Source: Auanema rhodensis (Eukaryota > Nematoda > Chromadorea > Rhabditida > Rhabditidae). From it: a stretch of DNA of 64,000 nt. The notes under the pieces are model-generated. The model did not search any database. It was not told the origin of the DNA and saw only the letters and a list, made by a program, of their open reading frames with translations. Each line of letters begins with the position of its first letter. The first letter of the stretch is position 1. This document shows, piece after piece, positions 18,404 through 30,126 of this stretch. The translations under genes and the position numbers were made by a program. The DNA is taken from contig OZ059900.1 in NCBI GenBank assembly GCA_964057225.1, positions 10,736,501 to 10,800,500 on the forward strand, given 5' to 3'.

Positions 18404-21400
18404 ATGCTGCCCAATACTGGTCCAAAACCTCCGCTGGACCCTGCTGCCACTTCAAATATTATAAGAAGAAAAAGACAACCGCCCGCAACATATTCTCCCC
18501 CCTCTGCAAAACAAGCGAAGATAAGCATTAAAACAAAGTCAATGGTAATACATACCCCAAGACATCGCGGCATTCAAAAACAATTCACCAATCCCAAATC
18601 ACATGAAAAAACGAAGAAACAAAAAACAGACATAGTCGAAAGAAACACCTTAGAAAAGAAAATTATCCCAAACATTAAACCTATTCCTAAAAACATAGCA
18701 AGCAAAGGGAACCCTCAAAACCCCCCAACCAACACCATACCAAATACAATCAACCCAATCAATCCTTTAATAGCCACCCCTAGAAGAAGCAACACACCAA
18801 CCACACAAAAATCACCTACGCCCGCACTTTCTTCAACCACACCCGCAGTAAGCTCATCCCCACCTCTACGAAACTCACCTTCATCCATTGATCATTCTAC
18901 ATCTGGGCATTCTCTATCTCCGTCTCTTCCATCGCAAACTAATCAAGCAAATACTTTTGTTGCAGAAAACAAGAGAATTAACCCAAGAATGGACCCAATG
19001 GACGAAGGCGCACCACTTACGCAAACCTCGGGAAGGGCACCTGTTCCAACACCTACAATCATCCCTCAACCAGCAGCGATTCCGTCCGCCATACGCGATA
19101 TAAAAGCTCCACGCTACGATGGAAAAACACCATTCAACCGCTATCTACTATACCTAGATGAACACTTCAACGCTACAAGAACAACTATGCCCGAACGTCT
19201 TCAAAGCATACAATTATTGCTAGAAGATGATCGAGCAAGAGAAGCGTACAGAAAACTCACAACCGAAGATAAGCGACTTGGATGGGACCATGTCAAGAAG
19301 CGACTCTCAGAAATGATCACACCGAAAAAACAGAGAGAACGAGCAATGCACCGCCTACATGGCTTGAAACAGTTACCAACGGAATCGGTACAAAGCTTTG
19401 CAACAAGATGTTCTAACGAAGCCTACTCGGCTATGGACATGAACAACGAAAGTGAGCTTAACATGCTCCGATCCACCTTCACCTGGGGACTAAGACCCGA
19501 AATAAGCGAACACGTTAGCCGTCTAGACCCACCAAACTTTGAGGAAGCTTACGAAATGGCCTTACGAGAAGAACTCTTTATACAAAATAGACCACCATCG
19601 TTCGTCAACAATATGGAGAAGTCGTTCAATAACCTCAACATTCGAGACTCGAAGGACAACAATCAATACCAGAGAAACGAATCTAAGGATTTCAAAGGAA
19701 CCAAACCGATGTATAATGGCAATGGCAAACCACACAACCGATATCCGGACAGATACAACAACCAATATCGGCCTCATCAACACCAATACAGGAACCATAA
19801 CTCACGATTCTCTCAAAATAAGGGATCAAGACAAAACTACTTCGACAGATCACGGAACAGAAGCCAAGAAAGACCATACTATCGAAACCGCGACCAAAAC
19901 TATAGCGGACACAACAACCGGCGACAATCAAATAATCACGAACAATACCCCTCTCAATACAATCGAAGCCAATACAACAATTATAGAAGTCGCCCGCGCA
20001 GCACCTCCAATGGACCGGAACGGTATAGAGAACGCACACAGAGCCCAGGAGTACGTTTTCAAGTCAACAACGTCACGGAAAACGAAGTACCGAACAACAA
20101 AAGAAAATCAACACCATTCCTACCCCTCTTTATCACAATTATCGCACTCATTATAAACACATGCAGTGCAGAAACAACGTACCAGTTATGCACAGGAAAC
20201 AGAGGAGGAATATATGTCGAGCCGCCATCTCCAACAGCTTGCCGATCCACCGCACCAACTAATAACCATATCCAGAAGACAACAGCAGAATTGTTCATCC
20301 AAAACCTACAACCAAAAGAATGGGAAGCATGGAAATGTGCAATTGAAACTTACCAACTCTGCATTCACGACGTTTTCTTCATCAGAGAAACTAATGTCTC
20401 ACTAGCAAAAGTTTCACCAACAACACTGCAAGAATGTTCGTCAGCTATTAAAGAAAGAATATTCAACGGTACCAACCTTCAAAGAGAAGCACCAGGACTC
20501 TATGGAACTCCATTCCCACATACAACTATTACTAATGGTATATGGAAACAGGAATGCGAACAACGTACCAGATTCATAGCTGAACGAGGACACATGACCA
20601 GCCTACAAGACAATACAGTACTCTCAGATATATTCATAAACGACAACGGATGCACCAGTGACAAAGGACAATGCCTAACCAACAACGCTCTCATCATATG
20701 GACCCCACCATCAGAAAAACATAGTTGCTCGTACACTTCATTAGGCTCTCACGAAGTTTTTATATCAGAAGACACCATATTGATTCCCGGAATTCAAAGT
20801 GCTTTTATTCTAAACAATAAAACACCGGAAAAAGAAGCCTCCTCATGCTTACAAAAAGATATATTTACTACAAATAGTGGAACTCTAATCTCCTTCAACT
20901 CAACCTCAAGCTTAGGACGATCAAGAAGACACGCAATCACGGAATACCCTAAAGGATTCTTGACAGTTCATCAATACCCCTCGCTAAGATATTCAGCCAG
21001 CAAAACCGGAACTATTCTACTATATACAACCTATATTCAACGGAAAAGACTTGACATCCATTACAATCTCAATAACATAACAAAAATGTTACCTAAGTAT
21101 ATCGCAATCTTCAAATACCTAGGTATAAATTTTGATGTTATCAAAAATCGTCTTATATGGCACAAATATGAAGACGTCAACATAGCCATTCTACACGCCC
21201 TAGGAGAAGCAGAAATAAGAGAAGCAACAAAAATCGCGATCGATAATCTATCGTATAAGGAACTTACGCATAAACTTAGCAAACGGATCACAATTAAGGA
21301 TTTTAAGAAGATACTACCAACCAAAACAGGAGACTACTATGAAATCGCGAAAGAAATTGCTTACTCACTTGCGGAAATACCTACTACGTTAGCTACAGGA

Positions 21401-24400
21401 GAAACAACACCATCTTTAGAAGAATACTTATATCAACTCATGCCACCAAGAAAACCAAGACTCACCAAGACACGAAACGATTTAGAACTGTACGAACAAC
21501 TAGCACAAGCAAAAATTATCCTGAACGCAATAAATAATCCGAAGAAGCTACATTCAAAAGAAGAATACGAAGCAGAAATGAAGAAATGGATCAAATATGA
21601 AAAAGAACTGAACTTACCACCATTACAACTGCCAAACTACACAGTTATCTTCGATGGCAACGATATATTCTACGGCTTCCGGAAAAGAAATCCTACAAAT
21701 TATAGCATTACACAAGAGGATAGTGAAAAATTTTATAATCATTATCTACCCCTTATCAGTACTCCCGGAACACGACCTTTTGCAACCACAATTAGAAGCA
21801 CTTCGACCCCCCTACAAACTACTACTACAACCACTACCACGACCCCTAAGCCTACAACCATAAGGAACGTCATCACTTCGACAATCACACCCAAAACACA
21901 TATATCCACAACAACTAGACCCAAACCAACAATACCCACGTCTTCATCAACTACTACTACTACTACCACTACTACTACTACTACTTCTACTACTGCTAGA
22001 CCCAGATCAACAACAACCACAACTATATTCACCACTCATCGACCAACACAATCATTCTCCACCCCCCAATCTACATTCAATATTACTACAAACCCAATCA
22101 CAATCACCTCAAGCCAGGAATACAATAGGAAAGAATCACTCACCAAGTCACCGCCTCCAAGAACTACAAAAAGATCTATCACTACCACTCGCAGCACACC
22201 TGAAGAAATATCATCACATATTGGTAAGAAAGCTCACGTAGACTACCTTAAAGCTAAGAACGATATCGTCCAAAAATGGAATGAACATCTTCATCAACAA
22301 GAAACGCAATCTCATCTACAATATGCCACTACCAATCTGGAAGATGATATCATACGTACGTTCACAACAAACAGAAACAACATCTGCCACGTACAAAATA
22401 AACAACTACTTACCTGGTGGGCTATTCTTCAAATAAATCCTACTATAGGGATGCGTACAATGCTACGACGACAGGATATATCTGCAAGATTCATAAATGA
22501 TAAACTAATTTATGTAATGCCATGCACACCAATTCAAATTACAAAAACATACCGCGATCACAAAGTCAACAGCACGTGTTTTCTGGAAACCCCAGTCGAA
22601 ACGGAACATCACGGCCAACTGTTCATCCTACCAGGTACAAGAGACCTCACACCGATGGCACATGCCATACCATGCGGACTCACAATCAAGGATCCCTGGA
22701 AAGAAAACGATCAATGGACTAATAATAACCAATCAATAAATGTAACATCACCAGCATACATCGACGAGTTAGGATCAATCAACCTAGAACATATCAAGTT
22801 TAATGGAAGCAACATTTTCAACAACCTAACAGAATCAACGTTTCCTATGGCACTAGCAATATCATATGGATCCAGCTTAGCAACGCTACAGGCCACTTTA
22901 CCAGGAAGAATAAAACCTGTAATCAAACAAAGATTAATTCCTAACATGAACCCTGTTACCCTAACAGCAGGAGCAGCCAGCAGCTTACTACTCAGCTACG
23001 AACATGCAAAAGAAGCTATAACTTGGAAAATGTTTGACTTTCTGTCACCAATATGGGAAAAGATTCAAACCTGGACACTACGCGTACTTGCTATCATTGG
23101 ATCAATCATCTTAACAATTGGCATAATCACACTCGCCACCTGGATAATAAAAATATACGCATGTAGTTCAAGGATACCCATCAACAATGTCAAATGGGAA
23201 GCAGAATACTTACAACCACTATCAACTGAGAACACAAGAACAGAAACATCTCATCCTTCTCCGTCCGCTCCATACGTCGACAACCATCACAACAGCTGTC
23301 AACTCACATTGTATGATCCTTCAGCACCAATTCCTGAACACATTTATGAAGCTTATTTCCCTACAAGCATGAAGAAAGAAAACATAAACTACATAGGAGG
23401 ATCACAATTACCGTTTGTCCCGATTTCAATCCACAATCACATCTTTAAGGCACTATGGGACACGGGAGCATCAGCATCATACATGCGAGAATCCACCTTC
23501 AAACAACTGCCCGCTGCAACGATGGTACTAAAACAAACAACAGCGATAGTCGCGAATAAATCTAAATTCTCATTTATGGGATACACAAGGATCCTCATAA
23601 CAATAGGAACAACAGAAACAGAACACAAATTTTATGTAGCAGAAGATAACTACTGTCCAGCACCAGTGTTACTTGGAATAGACTTCATGGAAGCATTACA
23701 TCAACAAGGAATTTACACCTCACTTCGACCGCTGGATAAAACAATTGTTATCGGCACAACACATGTTCCACTAGCACGAGAAACATCTCCGTGGGAACAC
23801 CAGACCACGAAAGCATATGTGGTTAGCTTAGAAAACAAAACGCTAAGACCAGGAGAAACAAGAACGCTCACGCTAGAAGTACACGATCCAGAAAGCTATG
23901 AACAGGCGTTTCTAGATTGTAAGAAACCAGGCAACAAACTCTCTTTCACGCCTACTATATTTACGCCAACTGGATACGGAGTACAAATTTACGCGACGAA
24001 CATATGCAAACAGCCACTCGAAATTCAAATGAATCAAGAAATAGGGATAGCAGAAGCGATACCAAAGGACAACCAAGAAAAATACGAAGGACAATACATA
24101 CCTCCAGAAGCTCGATGGGAAGAACAACTGCCATATTTCCCAGACAATTTCATCAATGAGCTTGACCTTTCAGAAGCCTGCTTCTCACAAATCGAACAAC
24201 AGCAACTGAAAGAAATAATTTTACTACATAAACAAGCGTTTCTCAACGAAGATAGAAATATCGGACTCTTCCTAGGACCAATTGAACACTCCATTCCAAT
24301 CATGCCAGGAAAAACACCATCATTCAAAATTACTTATCGTATACCACTCTCCCAACAAGAAGAAGTGGAGAAACAAATAGAAGAAATGCTACAACAAAGA

Positions 24401-27400
24401 ATCATTGAACCATCAAACTCAATGACAACTAGTCCAGTAATTTTGGTGAAGAAGAAAGACAAAACTTATAGATTTGTAACGGACTTTCGAGCTCTGAATG
24501 CAATCACTCAGAAACAAGTATATGTCATATCAAACATACAGGACATCCTAGATTTGGCCGCTGGAGCAAGGATCTTCAGCAACTTTGATTTAGTATCTGG
24601 ATTTTTCCAAATACCTCTTAAGAAAGAAGATCGTCATCTTACAGCTTTCACAACAACAAGTGGAACTTATCAATATTGTCGAATGCCGATGGGATTATGT
24701 GGATCACCCCATACTTTTCAAAACGCAGTACGATACCTGCAATCAATGGTTAAATGCAAGCTATTCGTATATCTAGATGATTTACTGTTAATCTCTGAAT
24801 CTACGACAGCACATTTAAAAGATATTGAAGAAGTTTTGGAAGCAGTAACTCAAATAGGATTCAAAATAAAACTGAAGAAATGCGCATTCGCAAGAAAGGA
24901 AGTAAAATTTCTAGGATACATAGTTGGACAAGAAGGAATTAAACCGGACCCACATAAAATTAAGGCAATACAAGATTATCCCCAACCAAAATCAACAACA
25001 GGAGTAAGAGCTTTCATGGGAGTAGTAAACTACTTCAGAAGGTTCATAAAGAACGCTGCAGGAATAGCAACACCACTCTACAACCTCACTCGGAAAGACA
25101 CTCCGTTCAAATGGACAGAAGAAGAAGAAATTGCTTTTAATACTTTGAAGAAAACATTGACTCAAGCACCTGTGTTACAAGCACCAATCCCGAAACGACC
25201 ATATGTTATTGAAAGTGATGGAAGTATGATAGCAGTTGGCGCTGTACTACTTCAAGCGAAAGACGATCAAGAACCATTACATCCAATAGCTTTTGCTAGT
25301 CGGAAACTCAACAAAGCTGAAAGGAATTATCCACCAATAGAAGTAGAAGCATTAGCTCTTACATTCGCCGTCAAACAATTCCGCACCTACATACTAGGAA
25401 CAGCAACCAAAATTATCACGGACCATAGACCACTCACTAGTTTAATGACTAGAAAAGATTTAATAGGTCGTTTAGCAAAATTTCAAATTGTTTTACAAGA
25501 ATACGATATTGAAATTATCTACAGACCAGGAAAATTAAATAGTGTATGTGACGCATTATCACGATATTTTGAAGATGAAATCAACGAAGCAAAACCACCA
25601 GCAAAGAAGAAAAACGAAAGAAAAACGACGGAAGATACTATTCATCAGATAAACACCTTCACGATAGCAGATATTCGATCAGTTCAGAATCAATCAAATT
25701 GGATAAAAGAAACTATGGATAAAATAAAGAACAATACAGCTGGACGACAACTGACGGACAGATATATTGTGTACAACGATGTACTATACTCAAAACCAAA
25801 AAGAAGCCTACAAGTACCACGAACAATTTTACCACGAGAAGAACACATAATTAATCCAATTATGAAGAAATTTCATGAAGATCCGACACTCGGAGCTCAT
25901 CTAGGAATAAACAAAACAATGGACTCAATATCAAGACGATTTACATGGACTGGAATGCAAGAAGACATTACAAACTACATCAACAGATGTCTTGCTTGTG
26001 CAAAAAGAAAGAACAACCCTCACGAAGCAACGGTGGAACCAATGAAAAATTTTCCAACATCAACAAAACCATGGCAAAGAGTACACATGGATATACTCGG
26101 ACCATTACCTAGGACAGAACAAGAAAACAGATATGTTCTTTCAATTCAAGATTCTTTTTCAAAATGGATAATCGCAATTCCGCTAATCAGACAAACATCA
26201 GAAGAAATTATATCAGCTATCGAAAAATATCTCTTCTATGTTTTTGGACCACCTGTCACTATCATCACAGACAATGGATCTAATTTTATTTCAAACGATT
26301 TCACCACTATGTGCAGTAATTTTGGAACTACACACCACACTACTATGCCGTATTACAAAAACGCTAACGGACAAGTAGAAAGATTACATCGGACGATCGA
26401 AGAAGCATTAACAGCCTACGTTAATGACGAACAAAACGATTGGGATAAGATACTTCCGAAGATTATTTTTACACTCAACAGATTACCAAACGCCACCACT
26501 AAAACATCACCATACGAATGTTTGTTTGGACAAGTAGCACGTCTACCCATTGACAAAAACTTGGAAACACCGGAAGAACAAAATACCACGGATCAGCTCA
26601 AAAACTTAAGAGATATTCAAGAAAAAGTCAAGGAAAAGATTGCCACCAATGAAGAAAGAATGAAGCAGAAATATGATCAAGCACATAGGACAAAAGAAAG
26701 AATATTAGATATAGGAGATCGAGTATTTGTACAAAGAGCGAACCCAAGCAACAAATTACAAATACGAAGAGATGGACCTTACCGGATAGTGACAATTGAA
26801 GGAAACAACATCAGCATAACGGACCAAGAAGGAAATATTATAAAAGCTCACAAAAATAACATACGTTATTTTCCACCAGACGATAATCTTATATCAACAA
26901 GAAATAATGAAGAAGAGGAAGAAGAAGACCAAGACATAGCAAACGAAGAAGAAGAAGAAGAAGAAGCAAGTTGGAATAATCTGGATGAATGGGAACAAAC
27001 CAATAATACGGAAAATAACAACAACTGTTATCCAACAGGCAGTTCAGATACTCTCGCGCAACTGTTACCTATCACAGGGAATAACAGAGGAGTAAACGAA
27101 GAAGAAATTGAACATAATTCAGAAACACCTGACGACCTTGCTACAGCAAGAAGAATAACAAATTCTAATATACAATTAGAAGATGAATCAACAACAATCG
27201 ACAGAATTCAAGAGGACCTCAGACAGCTGACACCTTTCTCTCAAGAAGAAGGTTCTAATCAAAACGATATAGAAGATAATAACGCAAAAACATACGAAAA
27301 GCTACGAGATCAATTCAAGAATGAAAACAGAAAGGAGCTATTTGAGGACAGAAACAGAAACTCACCAGCAATCAAAAATTGGAACACTACACTTGCCGCA

Positions 27401-27586
27401 GCACTAGGAATAGGAAATGAAAACTCACGCCCGTATCATGTTAAACTACAACCCAAAAGAAAAACACAAGACGAAGAAATCAGAAGTAATGGAGAATTGG
27501 AACTACATGGAAAAGCGGATCAAAGCAAAAAGCAGCAGAATAAATCTCCAACGCAAAACAAAGGAGAACAAGTACGAAACTTTTAA
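18404..27586 (+). CDS. Single-ORF gag-env-pol polyprotein, gypsy copy C
   Basis: An unbroken frame with the same domain order as copy B: Gag, basic region, signal segment, envelope ectodomain with RSRR site, Thr-rich stalk, membrane anchor, DTGA protease, YLDD reverse transcriptase, RNase H, integrase with complete zinc module and catalytic triad, acidic tail. The Thr-rich stalk is six residues shorter (a TPTTTT unit is missing). Scattered substitutions relative to B include Trp for Arg just before the membrane anchor and Ile for Met just after it. Start chosen at the first ATG, with the same context as in copy B. Independent intact copies with the same order argue that the gag-env-pol arrangement is real. 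Likely active until recently. Confidence 0.9.
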   Translation: MLPNTGPKPPLDPAATSNIIRRKRQPPATYSPPSAKQAKISIKTKSMVIHTPRHRGIQKQFTNPKSHEKTKKQKTDIVERNTLEKKIIPNIKPIPKNIASKGNPQNPPTNTIPNTINPINPLIATPRRSNTPTTQKSPTPALSSTTPAVSSSPPLRNSPSSIDHSTSGHSLSPSLPSQTNQANTFVAENKRINPRMDPMDEGAPLTQTSGRAPVPTPTIIPQPAAIPSAIRDIKAPRYDGKTPFNRYLLYLDEHFNATRTTMPERLQSIQLLLEDDRAREAYRKLTTEDKRLGWDHVKKRLSEMITPKKQRERAMHRLHGLKQLPTESVQSFATRCSNEAYSAMDMNNESELNMLRSTFTWGLRPEISEHVSRLDPPNFEEAYEMALREELFIQNRPPSFVNNMEKSFNNLNIRDSKDNNQYQRNESKDFKGTKPMYNGNGKPHNRYPDRYNNQYRPHQHQYRNHNSRFSQNKGSRQNYFDRSRNRSQERPYYRNRDQNYSGHNNRRQSNNHEQYPSQYNRSQYNNYRSRPRSTSNGPERYRERTQSPGVRFQVNNVTENEVPNNKRKSTPFLPLFITIIALIINTCSAETTYQLCTGNRGGIYVEPPSPTACRSTAPTNNHIQKTTAELFIQNLQPKEWEAWKCAIETYQLCIHDVFFIRETNVSLAKVSPTTLQECSSAIKERIFNGTNLQREAPGLYGTPFPHTTITNGIWKQECEQRTRFIAERGHMTSLQDNTVLSDIFINDNGCTSDKGQCLTNNALIIWTPPSEKHSCSYTSLGSHEVFISEDTILIPGIQSAFILNNKTPEKEASSCLQKDIFTTNSGTLISFNSTSSLGRSRRHAITEYPKGFLTVHQYPSLRYSASKTGTILLYTTYIQRKRLDIHYNLNNITKMLPKYIAIFKYLGINFDVIKNRLIWHKYEDVNIAILHALGEAEIREATKIAIDNLSYKELTHKLSKRITIKDFKKILPTKTGDYYEIAKEIAYSLAEIPTTLATGETTPSLEEYLYQLMPPRKPRLTKTRNDLELYEQLAQAKIILNAINNPKKLHSKEEYEAEMKKWIKYEKELNLPPLQLPNYTVIFDGNDIFYGFRKRNPTNYSITQEDSEKFYNHYLPLISTPGTRPFATTIRSTSTPLQTTTTTTTTTPKPTTIRNVITSTITPKTHISTTTRPKPTIPTSSSTTTTTTTTTTTTSTTARPRSTTTTTIFTTHRPTQSFSTPQSTFNITTNPITITSSQEYNRKESLTKSPPPRTTKRSITTTRSTPEEISSHIGKKAHVDYLKAKNDIVQKWNEHLHQQETQSHLQYATTNLEDDIIRTFTTNRNNICHVQNKQLLTWWAILQINPTIGMRTMLRRQDISARFINDKLIYVMPCTPIQITKTYRDHKVNSTCFLETPVETEHHGQLFILPGTRDLTPMAHAIPCGLTIKDPWKENDQWTNNNQSINVTSPAYIDELGSINLEHIKFNGSNIFNNLTESTFPMALAISYGSSLATLQATLPGRIKPVIKQRLIPNMNPVTLTAGAASSLLLSYEHAKEAITWKMFDFLSPIWEKIQTWTLRVLAIIGSIILTIGIITLATWIIKIYACSSRIPINNVKWEAEYLQPLSTENTRTETSHPSPSAPYVDNHHNSCQLTLYDPSAPIPEHIYEAYFPTSMKKENINYIGGSQLPFVPISIHNHIFKALWDTGASASYMRESTFKQLPAATMVLKQTTAIVANKSKFSFMGYTRILITIGTTETEHKFYVAEDNYCPAPVLLGIDFMEALHQQGIYTSLRPLDKTIVIGTTHVPLARETSPWEHQTTKAYVVSLENKTLRPGETRTLTLEVHDPESYEQAFLDCKKPGNKLSFTPTIFTPTGYGVQIYATNICKQPLEIQMNQEIGIAEAIPKDNQEKYEGQYIPPEARWEEQLPYFPDNFINELDLSEACFSQIEQQQLKEIILLHKQAFLNEDRNIGLFLGPIEHSIPIMPGKTPSFKITYRIPLSQQEEVEKQIEEMLQQRIIEPSNSMTTSPVILVKKKDKTYRFVTDFRALNAITQKQVYVISNIQDILDLAAGARIFSNFDLVSGFFQIPLKKEDRHLTAFTTTSGTYQYCRMPMGLCGSPHTFQNAVRYLQSMVKCKLFVYLDDLLLISESTTAHLKDIEEVLEAVTQIGFKIKLKKCAFARKEVKFLGYIVGQEGIKPDPHKIKAIQDYPQPKSTTGVRAFMGVVNYFRRFIKNAAGIATPLYNLTRKDTPFKWTEEEEIAFNTLKKTLTQAPVLQAPIPKRPYVIESDGSMIAVGAVLLQAKDDQEPLHPIAFASRKLNKAERNYPPIEVEALALTFAVKQFRTYILGTATKIITDHRPLTSLMTRKDLIGRLAKFQIVLQEYDIEIIYRPGKLNSVCDALSRYFEDEINEAKPPAKKKNERKTTEDTIHQINTFTIADIRSVQNQSNWIKETMDKIKNNTAGRQLTDRYIVYNDVLYSKPKRSLQVPRTILPREEHIINPIMKKFHEDPTLGAHLGINKTMDSISRRFTWTGMQEDITNYINRCLACAKRKNNPHEATVEPMKNFPTSTKPWQRVHMDILGPLPRTEQENRYVLSIQDSFSKWIIAIPLIRQTSEEIISAIEKYLFYVFGPPVTIITDNGSNFISNDFTTMCSNFGTTHHTTMPYYKNANGQVERLHRTIEEALTAYVNDEQNDWDKILPKIIFTLNRLPNATTKTSPYECLFGQVARLPIDKNLETPEEQNTTDQLKNLRDIQEKVKEKIATNEERMKQKYDQAHRTKERILDIGDRVFVQRANPSNKLQIRRDGPYRIVTIEGNNISITDQEGNIIKAHKNNIRYFPPDDNLISTRNNEEEEEEDQDIANEEEEEEEASWNNLDEWEQTNNTENNNNCYPTGSSDTLAQLLPITGNNRGVNEEEIEHNSETPDDLATARRITNSNIQLEDESTTIDRIQEDLRQLTPFSQEEGSNQNDIEDNNAKTYEKLRDQFKNENRKELFEDRNRNSPAIKNWNTTLAAALGIGNENSRPYHVKLQPKRKTQDEEIRSNGELELHGKADQSKKQQNKSPTQNKGEQVRNF

Positions 27587-27790
27587 TTAACTAACAAAAA
27601 TCGTAGAATTGTAAAAATAATTTTTCTTTCTTTCGTATAGTACATTAAACATAAGACATAGATCAAAAACCACCGAAATTCTAATTTCTATCCTTTAATT
27701 TTAACAAATTGTAACAATCACTGAAAAACAAACTATATAAAGAGAAAATTTTGATAGAGAAAAATTCAATAACACTTTTTCTTACTCAAA

Positions 27791-28435
27791 ATGACCTCCT
27801 CTCTTGCCAACGTCACACTCTCTACATTCCTCGCAACTCCAACACCACTGGTCCCTCTAGCGACCACTATTGAACAAGAATGGATAGAGGTAGAAAACCT
27901 TCGTGAAGGTCTTCTACCTATCAACTGCATGAAGCCCAACTTAGGACCAATAATAAGCCTCCAAACGAGCAAATTGGAAAAGAAGGCACAGCACATCCTA
28001 TTTATGATGGAACTATTGGAGGAGAAAACCAAAAACTATAAGGAAAACGAGCTGAAGGAGCTTCGCCAGCATCAAAAGAAATGGACAGAAGGATGTTCTC
28101 TCAGCCAGAAAGAGAACAGAATCCGACACATAATGCTGGGACAACCCGCCAGAACGCAGACCACAGCTGACATCTACAAAGCAATGCCGACGTGGACAAC
28201 ACAGATGACACAACAAGCTGTAGGAAATAGCGGAACCGAAGAAGAAGCATCGTGGATAGAGATAGGGCAAGACCTATCAGTAGTAATCGAAAAACTACTG
28301 ACAAAAAGGACTACAAACACGTCCGCATCAAAAAGTAAGGCAAAAGCAGTTAGCCAAACCATCAGAACAATGGAGCTGCTTGGACTAGCATCAATGACGG
28401 AAATGATCCAGGAAATTGACCAACTGGCGGATTAA
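27791..28435 (+). CDS. Accessory ORF of gypsy family, copy C
   Basis: 214 codons starting MTSSLANV. The frame upstream differs here (indels near 27770), so the longer version seen in other copies cannot be made; this fixes the start. Replacements relative to copy B include Thr to Ala, His to Asn, Asp to Glu, Asn to His and Lys to Glu, all without loss of frame. Product and role unknown. Confidence 0.6.
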   Translation: MTSSLANVTLSTFLATPTPLVPLATTIEQEWIEVENLREGLLPINCMKPNLGPIISLQTSKLEKKAQHILFMMELLEEKTKNYKENELKELRQHQKKWTEGCSLSQKENRIRHIMLGQPARTQTTADIYKAMPTWTTQMTQQAVGNSGTEEEASWIEIGQDLSVVIEKLLTKRTTNTSASKSKAKAVSQTIRTMELLGLASMTEMIQEIDQLAD

Positions 28436-28509
28436 AGAAGAGAGGAAAGGTTTAAATCATTTATAAAATTCTATCTCTTAAAATTTTTCTCTTTATCAAT
28501 AGTTTGTTG

Positions 28510-28541
<32 letters not shown>

Positions 28542-28652
28542 GCTTTATCTCATGCCATTTTATTTTTTTTTTTATTTTATTTTTTATTTTTCTCTCTTAA
28601 TTATTATTTGCATATAACAGCTGAGGTCAGCTGACTTGTATCCGTTGGGGCA
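28436..28652 (+). other. 3' untranslated region of gypsy copy C
   Basis: Contains the purine tract after the stop, an A-run of about 30 nt starting near 28510 that is absent from the other copies, and T-rich runs. The A-run is probably slippage expansion of the GAAAAATTT found there in the other copies. CAGCTG motifs precede the LTR. Confidence 0.6.
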
Positions 28653-29068
28653 TGTTACATACATATCTCAAAGGAAAGCAGCTGACCATGGCAGCTGCTA
28701 TTATTAAACTAATGCAGATAGTTTTTAAGCAATTCTGAGAATATTCTAAATGCACTTTTTATAAGCTTTGTAACAATTTGTGTAAACTGAGTAGGAGTTG
28801 TATGGATATATAAACCTGAGTCCTCAAGACTCAGGCATCTCATTATCTCATTATCTTACTTTCTCTTTATCTTCTTTATATTCTCTTTCTTAACTCTAGC
28901 TTAAATCTTTGTATAATTATATTATAATGCGAACAATAAACCTTTATATATTTGATCTCTTGTTTCTTATTTCACCTTACATTACACACTTATATTTAAA
29001 ATCATACTCATCGTCTCATAATCTGTTTGGATATCTCAACTTGGAACCATTGGGAATCTAAATGGAAC
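28653..29068 (+). repeat. 3' LTR of gypsy copy C
   Basis: 416 bp, one base different from its 5' partner. The array resumes directly after it with the duplicated GTTGA. Confidence 0.95.
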
Positions 29069-29134
29069 GTTGACGTTATTTATTCTCACAATAATTTCTT
29101 TGTTTATGTAAGAGTATTCTTGGAAAAACACTGT

Positions 29135-29216
29135 GATCAGGTGGCCGAGTGGTTAAGGCGATGGACTGCTAATCCATTGGGGTTTCCCCGCGTGAGTTCG
29201 AATCTCATCCTGATCG
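29135..29216 (+). tRNA. tRNA-Ser(GCT)
   Basis: Consensus; M-type leader with AAACACTG for AAACCCTG just upstream. Confidence 0.96.
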
Positions 29217-29382
29217 TTAGTTTTGTTTTTTATGACAACGGATGCTCCATTCAAACTATCATTTTCTAAATAAAGCCAAGCCACCTGATTTAATAGGAAG
29301 ACTATATTATTCATTTGTTGACGTTATTTATTCTCACAATAATTTCTTTGTTTATGTAAGAGTATTCTTGGAAAAACCCTGT

Positions 29383-29464
29383 GATCAGGTGGCCGAGTGG
29401 TTAAGGCGATGGACTGCTAATCCATTGGGGTTTCCCCGCGTGAGTTCGAATCTCATCCTGATCG
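29383..29464 (+). tRNA. tRNA-Ser(GCT)
   Basis: Consensus; M-type leader. Confidence 0.96.
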
Positions 29465-29630
29465 TTAGTTTTGTTTTTTATGACAACGGATGCTCCATTC
29501 AAACTATCATTTTCTAAATAAAGCCAAGCCACCTGATTTAATAGGAAGACTATATTATTCATTTGTTGACGTTATTTATTCTCACAATAATTTCTTTCTT
29601 TATGTAAGAGTATTCTTGGAAAAACCCTGT

Positions 29631-29712
29631 GATCAGGTGGCCGAGTGGTTAAGGCGATGGACTGCTAATCCATTGGGGTTTCCCCGCGTGAGTTCGAATC
29701 TCATCCTGATCG
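29631..29712 (+). tRNA. tRNA-Ser(GCT)
   Basis: Consensus; M-type leader with TTTCTTTATG variant. Confidence 0.96.
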
Positions 29713-29878
29713 TTAGTTTTGTTTTTTATGACAACGGATGCTCCATTCAAACTATCATTTTCTAAATGAAGCCAAGCCACCTGATTTAACAGGAAGACTT
29801 TCTTATTTGTTTGTTGACGATATTTGTTGTCACAATAATTTCTTTGTTTAAGTAAGAGTTTTCTTGGAAAAACCCTGT

Positions 29879-29960
29879 GATCAGGTGGCCGAGTGGTTAA
29901 GGCGATGGACTGCTAATCCATTGGGGTTTCCCCGCGTGAGTTCGAATCTCATCCTGATCG
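29879..29960 (+). tRNA. tRNA-Ser(GCT)
   Basis: Consensus; K-type leader with GAGTTTTC. Confidence 0.96.
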
Positions 29961-30126
29961 TTAGTTTTGTTTTTTATGACAACGGATGCTCCATTCAAAC
30001 TATCATTTTCTAAATAAAGCCAAGCCACCTGATTTAATAGGAAGACTATATTATTCATTTGTTGACGTTATTTATTCTCACAATAATTTCTTTGTTTATG
30101 TAAGAGTATTCTTGGAAAAACCCTGT

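Larger units (their letters stand above)
16745..29068 (+). mobile_element. Ty3/gypsy element copy C, full length
   Basis: A 12,324-bp element from LTR to LTR, inserted in array spacer 66 bp upstream of a tRNA gene. GTTGA flanks it on both sides (16740-16744 and 29069-29073), and the array reads continuously when the element is removed. The two 416-bp LTRs differ by one base, so the insertion is recent. The internal organisation is as in copy B, with scattered differences. Confidence 0.96.

Noticed and set aside
28510..28540. Poly(A) tail of a retroposed transcript
   Set aside because: The A-run lies inside copy C between ORF and LTR, where other copies have GAAAAATTT; slippage expansion explains it.
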